The translations under genes and the position numbers were made by a program. From the NCBI GenBank assembly GCA_001466705.2, contig LATX02000144.1, positions 496,001 to 560,000 on the forward strand: a stretch of 64,000 nt of DNA. The letters run 5' to 3'. Of this stretch, positions 46,413-58,202 are shown one piece after another. A model generated the notes under the pieces. That model did no database searches, was not told where the DNA came from, and worked only from the letters and a program-made list of their open reading frames with translations. This stretch comes from Moniliophthora roreri. Taxonomy: Eukaryota; Basidiomycota; Agaricomycetes; Agaricales; Marasmiaceae. Within the stretch, counting starts at the first letter, position 1. Every line of letters begins with the position of its first letter.

Positions 46413-47154
46413 ATGCACCCAAAAACAACCACACAGGAAGAGTCAGGGTCAATTCATGGCAATATCTTGAATGAGTATGAGGAAAATGAGCATGCTGGTT
46501 TCCAGTCGGCGTTGACTTTCTGGCTGAGTAAGTGTACACATCGTTTGGGTGTTCAGTCGGTAAGTCAAGATAGTGCAAAGTGAAGAGCAACAAGAGAAGC
46601 CTCGGGCGGCCGATCTGTTCGCAGCGCTTCAAAAAGACGAGCCGGGAATTCACCAATGGTGGATGAATACAGTAAGGCCCTCCTACCTAAACTGAACCTC
46701 AGATACTCATACTACTATATTGTTTGTGCTAGTTTCTTCCTACGTTGAGCGGGATTACAGACTTGGGCAGTTCCCCATCCAAGAATGTCAAAAAGGAAAA
46801 TTGGACTCTTTATTCCCTCGCAGTAAAACTCTCTCTCACCAGGGTCGCGGAATCTCGAAAAAGCTGGTGCAGATCGGTGAAGAGCAGGTTCGTGTAGTGT
46901 CTTGTTTCCCTATTGCATGCTGGATGCTCAAAGTTGGTATCTCATAGGCTTTCAGGAGTCTTCACCCGCTTTGAGACCGACAACGAGAAGAACGTATGGT
47001 TGCGCATCTGCTCTGAGATAGTCAGGTAACTGATTATCGCCCAGCTTGCTATTTATGACAAACTAGGTTACAAGATCGCCGGATATGACTTTGTCCAGGG
47101 TCCGCCAGACCGACCGGGTTATAACTTGTACGTCCTATACAAGCCAAGTTCATA
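46413..47154 (+). CDS. Unrecognised multi-exon gene, possibly frame-broken near the 3' end
   Basis: I do not recognise the product. Exons 46413-46527, 46574-46671, 46733-46887 and 46948-47025 join in phase through GT-AG introns of 46-61 nt. The encoded text looks like real protein: NEYEENEHAGFQSALTFWLM, then DLFAALQKDEPGIHQWWMNT, KENWTLYSLAVKLSLTRVAE and GVFTRFETDNEKNVWLRICS. After 47066 a coding-like stretch (YKIAGYDFVQGPPDRPGYNL then YVLYKPSS and a stop at 47154) is out of phase by one base with the exon before it. Either a splice site was missed or the gene is broken. The start is the first in-frame ATG near the exon; upstream exons may exist. Confidence 0.4.
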
Positions 47155-47236
47155 GAGCTTCAATCCACCTCGACCTCTGCCTACATAATGGATAGGATTA
47201 TGAGTTGTGTATACGCTTTCAGTACCGGCACTATGA

Positions 47237-49161
47237 CTATGCTGTAAACAAACGAACGCCTTTCACATTCTTTGGCGCATTGCCTGTGACAGCATTTGAC
47301 CATAGCCTCTCTTCCGCGGGTATCCCAAGTGCATCCAATAATCTTCCTGCAACACCGGGCGTGAATGGCTGAATACATATCCCAGCGACGCGTAAAGTCT
47401 CTAGGCATGTGGTGAAAGAAACCAGCGAAACCAGCGGTGATGGGTTATTCCAAGGTGCGACATCAGTCAAACACTTGTTAGCCTTCAAGAGTATCAGCTA
47501 CGCGCCTCTCAAGCAGACAGTCACGCCACGTACGAGCTTCAAAACTTCAACGATCTCATCGAGAGCATCTGCCATTTCTAGTTTGTCCAGCTTTTCTGCG
47601 ACTTTTATAGGCAGCACATGGGTAGCTTTTTCGAGTACGTCGTACGTGACTTTGACAGCAGGATCAACAATATTGACATCTAAACCACTTGCGACGGCCT
47701 CATTGGCAAGAGAGGTGATCTTTTTTGAAGTGATACGCATAAAGAAGTTGCCTAGTAGTGCTTGTATCTCCTTGTCGTGTTTTGAGACTTGACTATGGGA
47801 CCAATCTACAGCAAAGATGAGCAGTGACTTGCATTGACCCGGGATAATCACATGCCAACGTCGTCTCTGAATCTCCCTCCGACTTTGGCAAGATAATATC
47901 TGATAGAGTCGATACCAAATTCGTCTATGGCTTGGAATGGGTCGGTGGTATTGCCCAAAGATTTCGACATCTTCTTTTGCGACGACGTCCAGTGTGCATG
48001 GGTGAGAATTTGACGCGCGAGAGGAAGTTTGAGAGCGAGGAGCATTGCGCCAAAATAAATTGCGTGGAAACTAGTATCCGTCAGCCTTTGCGCGTCGCCA
48101 AACAGGGCGTACCCACCGAATGATATCCTTTCCGATGACCTGTACATTGACAGGCCAGCCGTTACTCCGCCCCTTATCTTTCCAGGGATAACCTATTCCG
48201 GTAAAATACGATATCAACGCGTCGACCCAGACATAGACTGTATGGTCTGGGTCTCCAGGAACTGGAATACCCCACGTCAAACGTGACCTGGGCCTCGATA
48301 TGGAGATGTCCTCCAGAGTTTCAGTCTCGAGCGTACGAATCACACTCAGCCGGTATGGTTGAGGGAATATGGAGTTTTCGTCGGAACGGTAGTGCTCCAG
48401 CAGTCTTTCTCTGAAGGCAGAGAGGCGGAACACGTAGTTGGTCTCCGAGCTGTGTTCCACGGTAGCGCCTGTTTCTTTGGATATCATACGCGACGGAGAG
48501 GTAAGAGTTGCCGGGACTTCTGTGACTTGAGAATCGGTGTAAAAGCACTCGTCAGTGACGGAGTACCACCCTGAATAGCTGCCTTTGTAGATAAGGCCTT
48601 GAGCATCCAATTCACGCTGGCAAAGCGGTTTCAGTGATGGATGTGTATATCATTCGCAAAGACGCACCCAGATTTGTTGAACGGATTTGTAATGAGCTTC
48701 ATCGCTAGTTCTGACGAACGTAGTATACGTGACGTCTGCGACCTTGGAAAGCCTCTGAAAACAGCTCAGTAAGATTAATCGTGTATCTGTAGTATAAAAC
48801 ACACACGAAATTGTTCACTCGTCTGATCACAAAACTCCCTCGGTTGCATTTCCTTTGCAGTTGCTGCTTTCTGAATCTTCAACCCATGCTCGTCCGTTCC
48901 GGTCACAAATCGAACTGGTATCCTGGGATTTTTAAGACGCTGATACCGAGCAAAGACATCGGCAGTCACGAGTGAGTACAGGTGTCCAATATGTGGTACT
49001 AGAGGACGAGGTCAGTCGAGATGGGTAACTCGAGGGCTCAGAGACCCACCGGCATTTGGGTAAAAAATCGGAGTCGTCGTATACCAAGGTTTAACCTCGG
49101 TACTCAAGCATCGCCTGCCAGCAGAATTCCACAGACTCTGCAAGCAAGCTCGACGAATCAT
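47237..49161 (-). CDS. MSM1: Mitochondrial methionyl-tRNA synthetase
   Basis: Charges mitochondrial tRNA-Met with methionine. Exons 49161-49050, 48998-48805, 48754-48668, 48616-48117, 48070-47856, 47805-47534 and 47482-47237 give 541 residues. The first 25 residues are basic with no acids before [14 protein letters not shown], a likely mitochondrial presequence. The class I signature HIGH is at 40-43 (PHIGHLYS), in the codons right after the first intron. The catalytic core continues with [14 protein letters not shown] and [25 protein letters not shown] is at 331-335 ([10 protein letters not shown]). The length fits the compact fungal mitochondrial form rather than the longer cytosolic enzyme. 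Intron 5 (47806-47855) begins with GC; using it restores the expected DVDWS block. Divergent from UPF1. Confidence 0.93.
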
Positions 49162-49367
49162 GCGGGAGTTCTCGTTTGGTTCTCGTGGACGCGTTTGGTC
49201 AGGAGAGTGGACTCCAAATGAGGAGTTCCGGTCGGACCAATGTTGTTTTTTCTTCAGAATATCTCCAATTTTCCAGAATATGCCCAAATCCGGATAAAAT
49301 TTATTTCGCAGCCGATTAAACACTGGAGTCAACAACTCTCCTTACTCATTTCTTATTCACTTCCATC
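49162..49367. promoter_or_regulatory. Divergent promoter of the mitochondrial MetRS and UPF1 genes
   Basis: Only 206 bases separate the two start codons on opposite strands, so both promoters and 5' UTRs must share this DNA. No TATA box is evident, as expected for housekeeping genes. Confidence 0.7.
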
Positions 49368-52300
49368 ATGGATTCCTTTGACAACTTTCAGTATGACACT
49401 GGCTCTTCCTATGGTGGAATGAGCATTGTCGACGATACTTCTTCTGTCTATACCGCAACCACACAGGATAACGGATCCTCAGTCGACCTTTCGAGCCTTT
49501 CGATTTCGGACGATTCTCCCAACGGTCAAGCACAGAGTGGAATCGGTCAACCGAATGGACAAGTGCATCGCCATGAACTCGATGAAGATTTTGATGCAGT
49601 CTTGGATGATTTGAAGGATGAGGGACAGGTTGACCTACCACCACATGCGTGCAGGTAAGTCTCAGTCTAGCCGCGCCGACTCAAAACTATGAGCTAAATT
49701 GTTTCCTAGCTACTGTGGAATTCATTCGCCTGCATCAGTTGTCAAGTGCCTGATTTGCAACAAATGGTTCTGCAATTCCCGTGGAAACACCTCAGCTTCT
49801 CATATCGTGAATCATCTCGTGCGCGCTAAGCACAAGGAGGTCATCCTGCACGCCGACAGCCCGTTGGGTGAAACTGCCCCCGAGTGTTATAACTGTGGTA
49901 GTAAGAACGTTTTTATGCTTGGTTTCATTCCAGCCAAAAGCGACACTGTCGTTGTCCTGCTCTGTCGGTATGTGATTATTCATTGCTGTCCTTCGATGAT
50001 GACTCACCATCTGTTACAGTCAGCCTTGCGCGGCCATTTCGAAGGAGATATCTTGGAACTCTGCTTTATGGGCGCCTCTCATCGACGACAGGTCTTTCCT
50101 GTCATGGCTTGTCAAGCCGCCTAGCGAAAACGAGCAACTTCGGTCGCGTCAAATTTCATTTGATCAAATCAATCGTCTCGAAGATCTTTGGAGGGACAAT
50201 GCCAATGCTACACTTGAAGACTTGGAAAAGCCTGGTGTAGACGACGAACCTTTGCCCATTTTGCTCCGCTACGAAGATGCGTACCAGTACCAAAATATTT
50301 TTGGTCCATTAGTCAAGATTGAAGCCGATTACGACAAAAAGTTGAAGGAAAGCCAGACGCAGACCGACATTACCGTGCGTTGGGATATTGGTCTCAACCA
50401 GAAGAGGGTAGCTTGGTTCTGCTTGCCGAAGCTGGAGAGCGGCGAAGTCAGATTGGCAGTCGGAGATGAGTTGAGGCTAAGATATTTAGGAGAGCTGCAC
50501 AAGCCTTGGGAAGGTGTTGGGCATGTCATTAAAATCCCAAATAGTAAGTCGTCTGTCGTTGTTATAATCTCTTAGTCATTGACCGGTGCATCAGACGTTT
50601 CGGATGAGGTAGCTTTGGAGCTTCGTCGCACGGAGGGTGTTCCCTCTGAGTGCACCCAAAATTTTGCGGCAGACTTTGTTTGGAAGTCAACCAGTTTCGA
50701 CAGGATGCAGCTTGCTATGAAAACATTTGCCGTTGACGAGAAGAGTGTTAGTGGATATATCGTAAGTATAGATATTTCCTCTGGCTTGCATAGTGCTGAT
50801 CTCGTTTCCAGTACCATAAACTCCTCGGACACGATCTGGAGCCCAATGTTCTCCGTACCCAAATGCCCAAGCGATGGTCTGCTCCTGGTTTGCCGGAGCT
50901 GAACCATTCTCAGATGTTCGCTGTTAAGAGTGTTCTTCAAAAACCCATCAGTTTGATTCAAGGTCCCCCTGGAACCGGTAAAACTGTGACTTCGGCTACC
51001 ATCGTCTATCACCTTGCAAAAATGAATCCAGACCAGGTTCTGGTCTGTGCGCCATCCAACGTTGCCGTCGATCAACTTACCGAGAAGATCCACGCAACTG
51101 GTCTCAAGGTCGTCCGATTGACCGCCAAGTCTCGAGAAGCGCTGGACTCCAGCGTCAGCTTCCTCACTCTCCACCAGCAGGTGGCGAACAGTACCCACCA
51201 TGTGGAGTTGCAAAAGCTAATTCAATTGAAGAATGAGCAGGGAGAATTGAGCAGTAATGATGAGAGGAAGTACAAGACGCTGATTAGGCAGTGTGAGAAG
51301 GAGATCTTGACTGCGGCGGAAGTAATTTGCTGCACCTGTGTCGGTGCTGGTGACCCTAGGCTGAGCAAGCTCAAGTTCAGGACGGTATTGATTGATGAGG
51401 CTACTCAAGCTGCTGAGCCAGGTACGTGTCATCACTTTCGTTACTCCAGGATGTCTGCTTACCATTCGTTGCAGAGTGCATGATTCCTCTCGTTCTGGGC
51501 TGCAAGCAGGTCGTTCTCGTTGGAGACCACCAACAACTTGGGCCGGTTATCATGAATAAGAAGGCTGCTCGTGCAGGTCTTACTCAGTCACTTTTCGAGC
51601 GTCTCGTGTTGCTTGGAAACAGGCCAATTCGTCTCCAAGTGCAATATCGTATGCACCCTTGTCTCTCGGAGTACCCCTCGAACATGTTTTACGAAGGCTC
51701 CCTCCAGAATGGTGTCACTGCGCCTGAACGGCTGCGGAAGAACGTCGATTTCCCTTGGCCAGTACCTGACACTCCGATGTTCTTCTACCAGAACCTAGGG
51801 CAGGAAGAAATTTCCAGCAGTGGTACTTCGTTCTTGAACAGGCGAGCATTTTGTTGAACAAGATTACCTTTATACCGATGCTGACAGTACATTGTAGGAC
51901 CGAAGCCTCGAACGTGGAGAAGATTGTAACCAAATTCTTCAAGTCTGGTGTTGTGCCCAACCAGATTGGTGTCGTCACGCCATACGAAGGACAACGCTCG
52001 TACATCGTCAACTACATGCAATTCAACGGTTCGCTCAAGAAGGATTTGTATAAGGAAGTTGAAGTAGCTAGTGTTGACGCCTTCCAAGGACGAGAGAAGG
52101 ACTACATCATTCTTAGCTGTGTCAGGAGTAACGAACACCAGGGTATCGGCTTCTTGAATGACCCGAGACGTCTCAATGTTGCACTTACTCGAGCTAAGTA
52201 TGGTGTGGTTATCCTTGGAAACCCGAAGGTTCTCAGCAAGGTGTGTATATCTCTTAGCTCTTAATTAGCTTTTCGCTGAGTGATTTCCCTTTATAGCACC

Positions 52301-52959
52301 CCTTATGGCACGATCTTCTTACCCATTACAAGTCCAAGGAGTGTCTCGTCGAGGGACCGCTCAGCAACCTGCAAATCAGCATGATTCAATTCAGCAAGCC
52401 CAAGCGGCCCCTCTCCAAGGCCATGGACCAATTCCGTCGTCATGAAACCAACGCCAGGGACTATTTGGGTGGTGCCTCTGCAGGTATGGGTCGCTCAGGT
52501 ACTCCCAGTCGATTCGACCCTAGCTTCTACCGCACGCACGACGCGCTTGGATACATACCTTCAGATGTCCAGTCTCTCCGGTCCCAAGCCACTTACTCCT
52601 CTGGTCTTCCCATGTTCACTGCCAATGGTCCCTTCAGTGCTCAAGTGCCTCGCGGCACCGGCGCTAAACGCAGCGCTTATGGCTCGTATGCATCTTCCAT
52701 CATCTCCCAAGATGCTGGACCAAGCACTGATAACAGCAGCGTCGTTGGTAGTGCTGTTGGCAGCGAGCGCCCCAATCTGTCATACAATCAGAGTGACCGT
52801 CTTCGCCGCCGCCCATCCTTTGGATCTTCCTCAGTTGCTGGCACTAGTGACCTTGGAAGCCTGTCTCAATACGACTACAAGAGCCAGGGAGAGGAAGTGG
52901 ACATGGATGACATGAAGTCTCAGTACACTGGGACCCAGTCTGGTGTTACCGTGTTTTGA
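49368..52959 (+). CDS. UPF1: UPF1 RNA helicase, nonsense-mediated mRNA decay
   Basis: ATP-dependent 5'-3' helicase at the heart of nonsense-mediated decay. Exons 49368-49654, 49710-49967, 50020-50543, 50595-50761, 50812-51421, 51475-51841, 51898-52240 and 52297-52959 give 1,072 residues. After an acidic N-terminus comes the Cys/His zinc domain that binds UPF2 ([20 protein letters not shown], then [10 protein letters not shown]). Walker A is GPPGTGKT at 463-470; the DEAD-like motif is DEAT at 607-610; further SF1 motifs are [35 protein letters not shown] and NVALTRAK. The C-terminus is Ser/Gln-containing and disordered. Intron 6 (51842-51897) begins with GC. The family and role are certain; regulation is not visible. 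Confidence 0.97.
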
Positions 52960-53594
52960 TTCATGCAGTGCGCGCCTTCGGACCCAACCTTGGTTAAAGC
53001 AGAGCAACTACTCTGAAGAGCTGCTGCTCTGGGCGGTCATGTCCCATCAGTGAGTGATCACCCAGAGGCTACTGCCTATACTTTCGGTTCGGCATGCGAG
53101 CAGCAATCGCCACTGGTGGTTCCAGAACGCGCTCACCCTGATACACATCGACTTTGGCCTCTTGACCTGATCATATACACCACCTTTCATACTGTTGTTC
53201 GAGCTCTCACTTGTAGTCCGAGGTCGATGTGGAAGCTTGACGCGCAGCTCATTCCTTTCCTGTTCAGGGTAACTTGCGTCCTCCCTCCCGTCCGAGGACA
53301 CTCAGATGGATTGACAGTACAGAATTCATACGTATGTCAATCAAGTAGATACTATGCCTATGTCTTATGATTAGCTTGCATGTTATATGATCTTTCAAGT
53401 CAACAAGTCAGTGTCACTGAGAGGTCCACGTACAGACGGCTTCATGCGGTGTAGAAATGCAAACGTGAGAAAAACGCGTAAATCAATTTTTGATTCTCAT
53501 CACGACGTGGCACCAACTGCGGACATCAAGAAAGAAGGCCAAAAACGACTTCATTTTGACCTTCATACCCCCTTCTTCCTCAGCAGTTTCTTGA
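52960..53594. other. Intergenic, 0.6 kb
   Basis: UPF1 3' region and promoter of the O-mannosyltransferase gene. Short chance frames only. Confidence 0.5.
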
Positions 53595-56481
53595 ATGAAA
53601 CCAGCTGCAATCACAGTTGACTTTGGCGGAGATTCATCGATTTCGCCAAATAGGATTTCTTCAGACTTCGAGGAAATTCCTTACCCTTCTACACACCATA
53701 CTCAGCATCCTACAGGTGAATTAGAGCTACCGACGTACTATATGGAGGAAACAGCAAGGCGACGCAACAGACCCACCGTGGTCGAGGAGAAGCAGCCATT
53801 AATCCAGCAGCAGCAGCAAGGTTACGACGACGACGAAGGAAAGGATGTCTATTCCAAGATGAATATGAAACTTCCTCCGGGTGTCATGATGAACAGGAAT
53901 CGAGTAGGCAGTGGTCGAGTCAGGCAGCTGCATCAACCACCTCCGACATCGTTACGCGAGTTTTTCACCCAAAATATGGACCACATACCACCCATCATCT
54001 ACACCCTCCTCTCCTGCTACACTCGTTTTCACAAAATTGGTGCAAGCGGCATTGTTGTCTGGGATGAAGCCCATTTCGGCAAATTTGGCTCGCATTATCT
54101 CAAGCGCGAGTTCTACTTTGACGTACATCCTCCACTTGGAAAAATGCTCGTCGGATTAGCCGGTTTACTGGCAGGATACAACGGGAGCTTTGACTTTAAA
54201 AGCGGTACAGAGTATCCTGAACATGTGCCGTTTGTCGCTATGCGCGTGATGCTGGCGACGTTTGGTGTTGGAATGGTACCACTGGCTTGGTATACAGCGG
54301 TGGAGTTGGGCCTGAGTCAGTGGGCGTGTCATTTGGTGACCTTGATGGTCTTATTCGGTGGGCCTTTCTCTCACAGTGATCTGGCTATTACTGACGCTCT
54401 GCAATAGATGTCGGCTGGCTCGTCATCTCTCGTTTCATTCTCCTTGACTCCATGCTCCTCTTCTTCACCTTCCTTACCGTCTTCTGCTTGACTAAGTTCC
54501 ATAATCAACAGCCCTATCCATTCTCGTTTGATTGGTACATGTGGCTAACTTTCACCGGTATTTCTATCGGCCTGGTCACATCGGTCAAAATGATTGGCTT
54601 GTTCGTCACCGCACTCGTTGGTTTCTACACCATTGAGGACCTCTGGGAAAAGTTTGGCGATCTGAAGATGCCAGTTAGGGATCAAGTTCGGCACTGGGGT
54701 GCACGTATTGTCTGTTTGGTCATAGTACCCATATTGGTTTTCATGGCGTCGTTCAAGATCCACTTTATGGTTTTGAACCATTCAGGACCAGGCGATGCGC
54801 AAATGTCGTCACTATTCCAGTCAAATTTGGTCGGCAATGATTTCAGTCGTAACCCACTTGGTGCGTTTATACTTGCGTCTAAAGAACTTGTAGCTAATCC
54901 ATCTACACAGAAATTGCGTACGGCTCCAAAGTTACACTGAAGAACATGGGCTGGGGAGGCGGTCTCTTGCATTCGCACGTTCAGGCCTACCCCGCCGGTT
55001 CGACGCAGCAACAAGTCACCTGCTATCACTACAAGGACGAGAACAACGACTGGTACATTATGCCTACATGGGAAGAATACATGCCAGCTCCGTCCTCACA
55101 CACACCAGTTTTCGATCCTTTGACCCCCGAATCGCCATTGAGATTCTTGAAGCATGACGACGTCATTCGTCTGCGCCATGGGCCAACAACACGCAACCTC
55201 CACTCGCACCCTGTCCCGGCCCCAGTCTCCAAACAATTCTGGGAAGTTGCAGGCTACGGTAACGCCACAATCGGAGATGTTCAGGATTACTGGGTTGTCG
55301 AAGTCGTGGATGATGTCATACGAGGTGATGTCACCAAGAAGCCTAAGCATCCTACGTATGATGAAGACGATGAGGATGTAGGATCCCAAGACAAAAGGGT
55401 TGCAAAGGAGAATCGTATCCACTCGTTGACTACCAAGTTGAGGTTTAGACACCAAGTACTTGGCTGCTACCTGAGGGCAGCGAACGCGGTATTACCGCAG
55501 TGGGGTTTCAAGCAGATTGAGGTTACTTGTGTACCCAAGGATCAAACGAGTCGAAAAGATAAGACGACGCATTGGAACGTGGAGAGTCATTGGAATGAAC
55601 GCTGTACGTGTCTCTCTTGTTACCAGCAAGCTTAGCTACTGACTGGTTGATGCAGTACCCGCCGCTGAACGTGGTCGTCGTTCATCGCCATTCTTATACG
55701 ACTTCTGGCATCTGAATGTCGCGATGATGACCTCGAACAACGCTTTGATCCCAGATCCGGACAAGGAAGATATCCTGGCCAGCAAGCCATTTGACTGGCC
55801 GTTCATGCATCTCGGATTGAGAATGTGTGGCTGGAGTGATCAGCAAATCAAGTACTACTTGCTGGGTAACCCAATCGTCTGGTGGGGTGGAACTTGCAGT
55901 AAGTGTTTCTCCATTTTTACAATGGGGTTCGACCTTTACTGATTTGCTGCTTGGCACAGGTTTGATTGCATTCCTCATCGTTGGTGCTTGTTATATTATA
56001 AGAAGGCAAAGACAGTACCGTGACTTTGACCCTCCTTCGTCCAACATGAGTGAGCGCGAGAGAAGGGACGGGGGCGAACGAGAGTGGAACCAATGGTGGT
56101 ACGTTGGTAAGATCGCTGGTATCGGTTGGGCAATGCACTATAGTAAGTTGCTCATACTGCCCTTTGCCGCACGTATTAAGCGTCTTTTTCCCAGTTCCGT
56201 TCTTGATCATGGGTCGAGTAACCTATGTTCACCATTACCTCCCTACTCTGTACTTTAGCGTTCTGATGTTCGCACACATCCTCGACCATTTCCTCTTCCA
56301 GCCTTCATCTACCTTCTCGAGAACATTCGGTGTTCAGGGCAAAATGATAGCATTCGGAATCATGAGTGCGTTAATCGTTGGTGTGTTTTGGTGGTTCCGT
56401 GGCATGGCGTGGGGTATTACAGGACCGGTGAATGATCATTGGGGATTGGGATGGAGGAAGAGTTGGAATATATATAATTAA
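53595..56481 (+). CDS. Dolichyl-phosphate-mannose:protein O-mannosyltransferase (PMT2 family)
   Basis: Transfers mannose from dolichyl phosphate to Ser/Thr of secretory proteins in the ER membrane. Exons 53595-54357, 54408-54860, 54911-55603, 55656-55898, 55960-56142 and 56195-56481 give 873 residues. A cytosolic N-terminus with a short poly-Gln precedes the first helices. Lumenal loop 1 carries the catalytic DE pair (VVWDEAHFGKFGSHYLKREF, then YFDVHPPLGKM). The MIR domain is recognised by LLHSHVQAYPAGSTQQQVTC and ends in the VPKD region. C-terminal helices include FLIMGRVTYVHHYLPTLYF and MIAFGIMSALIVGVFWWF. The QQVTCYHYKDENNDW block favours the PMT2 subfamily over PMT1 and PMT4. Targets would include Ser/Thr-rich surface proteins such as the Fus1-like one in this window. 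Confidence 0.93.
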
Positions 56482-56869
56482 TAGGCGTTTGGAGATGAGG
56501 GGATGAGTGATGGAATTGGTATCGGATAACAGGTATCAGGAAGGATGGATCAAAAGACATGAATTCACAACATGTTCCTGTCGTTCGCTTGCTATGTATA
56601 ATGGACTATTATTCCCCGGGATTCATTCATAAAATTGTTGCATATATACATACAGGTAGTCTATAGCACCCTCGTTAGTATTTATACCAGATTCTCTCTC
56701 GTTTTGTGTGGCATCACACAGTGAAGTATCGCGCTCATATATACAGGCACACTATTGCAGTAGACAAAGCTCGCTATCGTGTGGTATCTCTGCATGCTAC
56801 AGAATCAGAGGCAGTACAATTTTGGCAGTTTAACTACTCATTACCTGCCGTATTAGCGGGTTGAACAAG
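56482..56869. other. Convergent 3' intergenic region
   Basis: Between the stops of the O-mannosyltransferase gene (+) and the dehydroquinase gene (-). AT-rich, no coding frame. Confidence 0.5.
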
Positions 56870-57446
56870 TCATGTCGATGCGAAGTTGGGACTGGTCGCC
56901 ACGAAGTCCAAAGCATACTCTACAGTGTAAATTAAGCTTTCACGCCACGAACTCCTATCGCAGAGACCACTCACCATATCCCTTGGCCCCAAACCCCACA
57001 ATGACCGCAACAGCCTTGTCAGAGAGATACGAATGATGTCTAAACGGCTCTCTTGCATGCACATTCGACACATGCAACTCCACGAAAGGGATACCGACAC
57101 CTAGCAGCGCATCTCGAATCGCTACAGATGTGTGTGTGTAGGCTCCTAACACGGCTGCTTGAGCCCATAGACACCGTTTTATGAGATTGGAGTTAATCCA
57201 AGTACCTGCATTGATAATAATCCCGCATACACCGTCCTTCCTAGCCTGGTGTATGCTATCCACGATGGCCCCTTCATGGTTACTCTGAAAATCTTCCAGA
57301 TGCGCGTCGAGTTTCCGAGCGCTAGCCTTCGCTGTCTGAACGACATCGTCAAGTGTTTCGGCACCGTAGATCTGTGGTTCCCGTGTTCCGAGTAGGTTGA
57401 GATTGGGTCCATTGAGTAAGAGAATGCGACGTTGAGATTCGGCCAT
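56870..57446 (-). CDS. Type II 3-dehydroquinate dehydratase (catabolic dehydroquinase)
   Basis: Dehydrates 3-dehydroquinate to 3-dehydroshikimate. Exons 57446-57206, 57145-56975 and 56919-56870 give 153 residues, the exact family size. Key parts: [20 protein letters not shown] with the active-site Tyr, [35 protein letters not shown], and [20 protein letters not shown] with the catalytic His. The last exon encodes [14 protein letters not shown]. In fungi the shikimate pathway uses the type I domain of the AROM protein; a free type II enzyme usually serves quinate breakdown. No quinate dehydrogenase, transporter or regulator is next to it, so here it stands alone. Confidence 0.95.
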
Positions 57447-57593
57447 TGTGTGCGGGTGATATGGAATGCATGACTCTCGTCTTAAAAGAGACAAGAAATG
57501 GGAGGGGTTCATGCAGGCGGAGACAGGTTTTTCCGGCGCGCTCGGTCATGTCCGGCTTAACTGCAACTATAGACCTCATCACACTCGTGTACT

Positions 57594-57926
57594 CTGAACG
57601 CTACTCCCACATTCCTCCAGCTTTGCTACCGCGCAGTGACTTCGAAGACTTCTGCCCATGTTTCTCCCATTTCGGTACCCGACCCTTTTCATCCATAGAA
57701 TGGCAAGGAAAGTGTTCTAAAACTTCTTGACGAGTTGGCCCTCGGACCCTCACGGATTGACAAGCTGAACCGCTTGCAATTCACTCCCCCAAAATTCAAT
57801 TATGGCTGGCCATCACTCAGGGACGCCTCGACGAGTCAAGAGCTCCTCCCCGGAACCTCTAGTTCACTTCGAGCACGTCAACGCGCAATCTACAGAGATA
57901 AACACTTAAGACTCTGCAGCCCGTAG
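57594..57926 (+). pseudogene. Relic of an unrecognised gene family (copy 2)
   Basis: Pieces ERYSHIPPALLPRSDFEDF, NGKESVLKLLDELALGPSRI and LQFTPPKFNYGWPSL follow one another, with a possible intron ending at the AG of 57700 between the first two. The same order with changes occurs on the - strand at 40400-40757. The frame ends at 57926 after a non-conserved tail. No intact start was found. Confidence 0.5.
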
Positions 57927-58202
57927 CCATGGTCCGTGAGTTGGATAAGGTCCTTGAAGCCCGATTCAGTCTGTCAAACTCTCACCCTGCTTGACGACGA
58001 TTAGCGGCCGGAAGTCAGTAATAATTCGTTTTTATCTTGTACAAGAAATATACTATCGAACGAAAGGGAGCCTATATTTAATAAACTGACCACTAATCAC
58101 TGTATGAAAACCTGAGGACCGGATCGTGCCAGGATTGTAGAAATTGGACTTTTCTTCCTTTAGATTGTGACCTGATCTGGAAGTCTGGATACCCTAGTGG
58201 CA

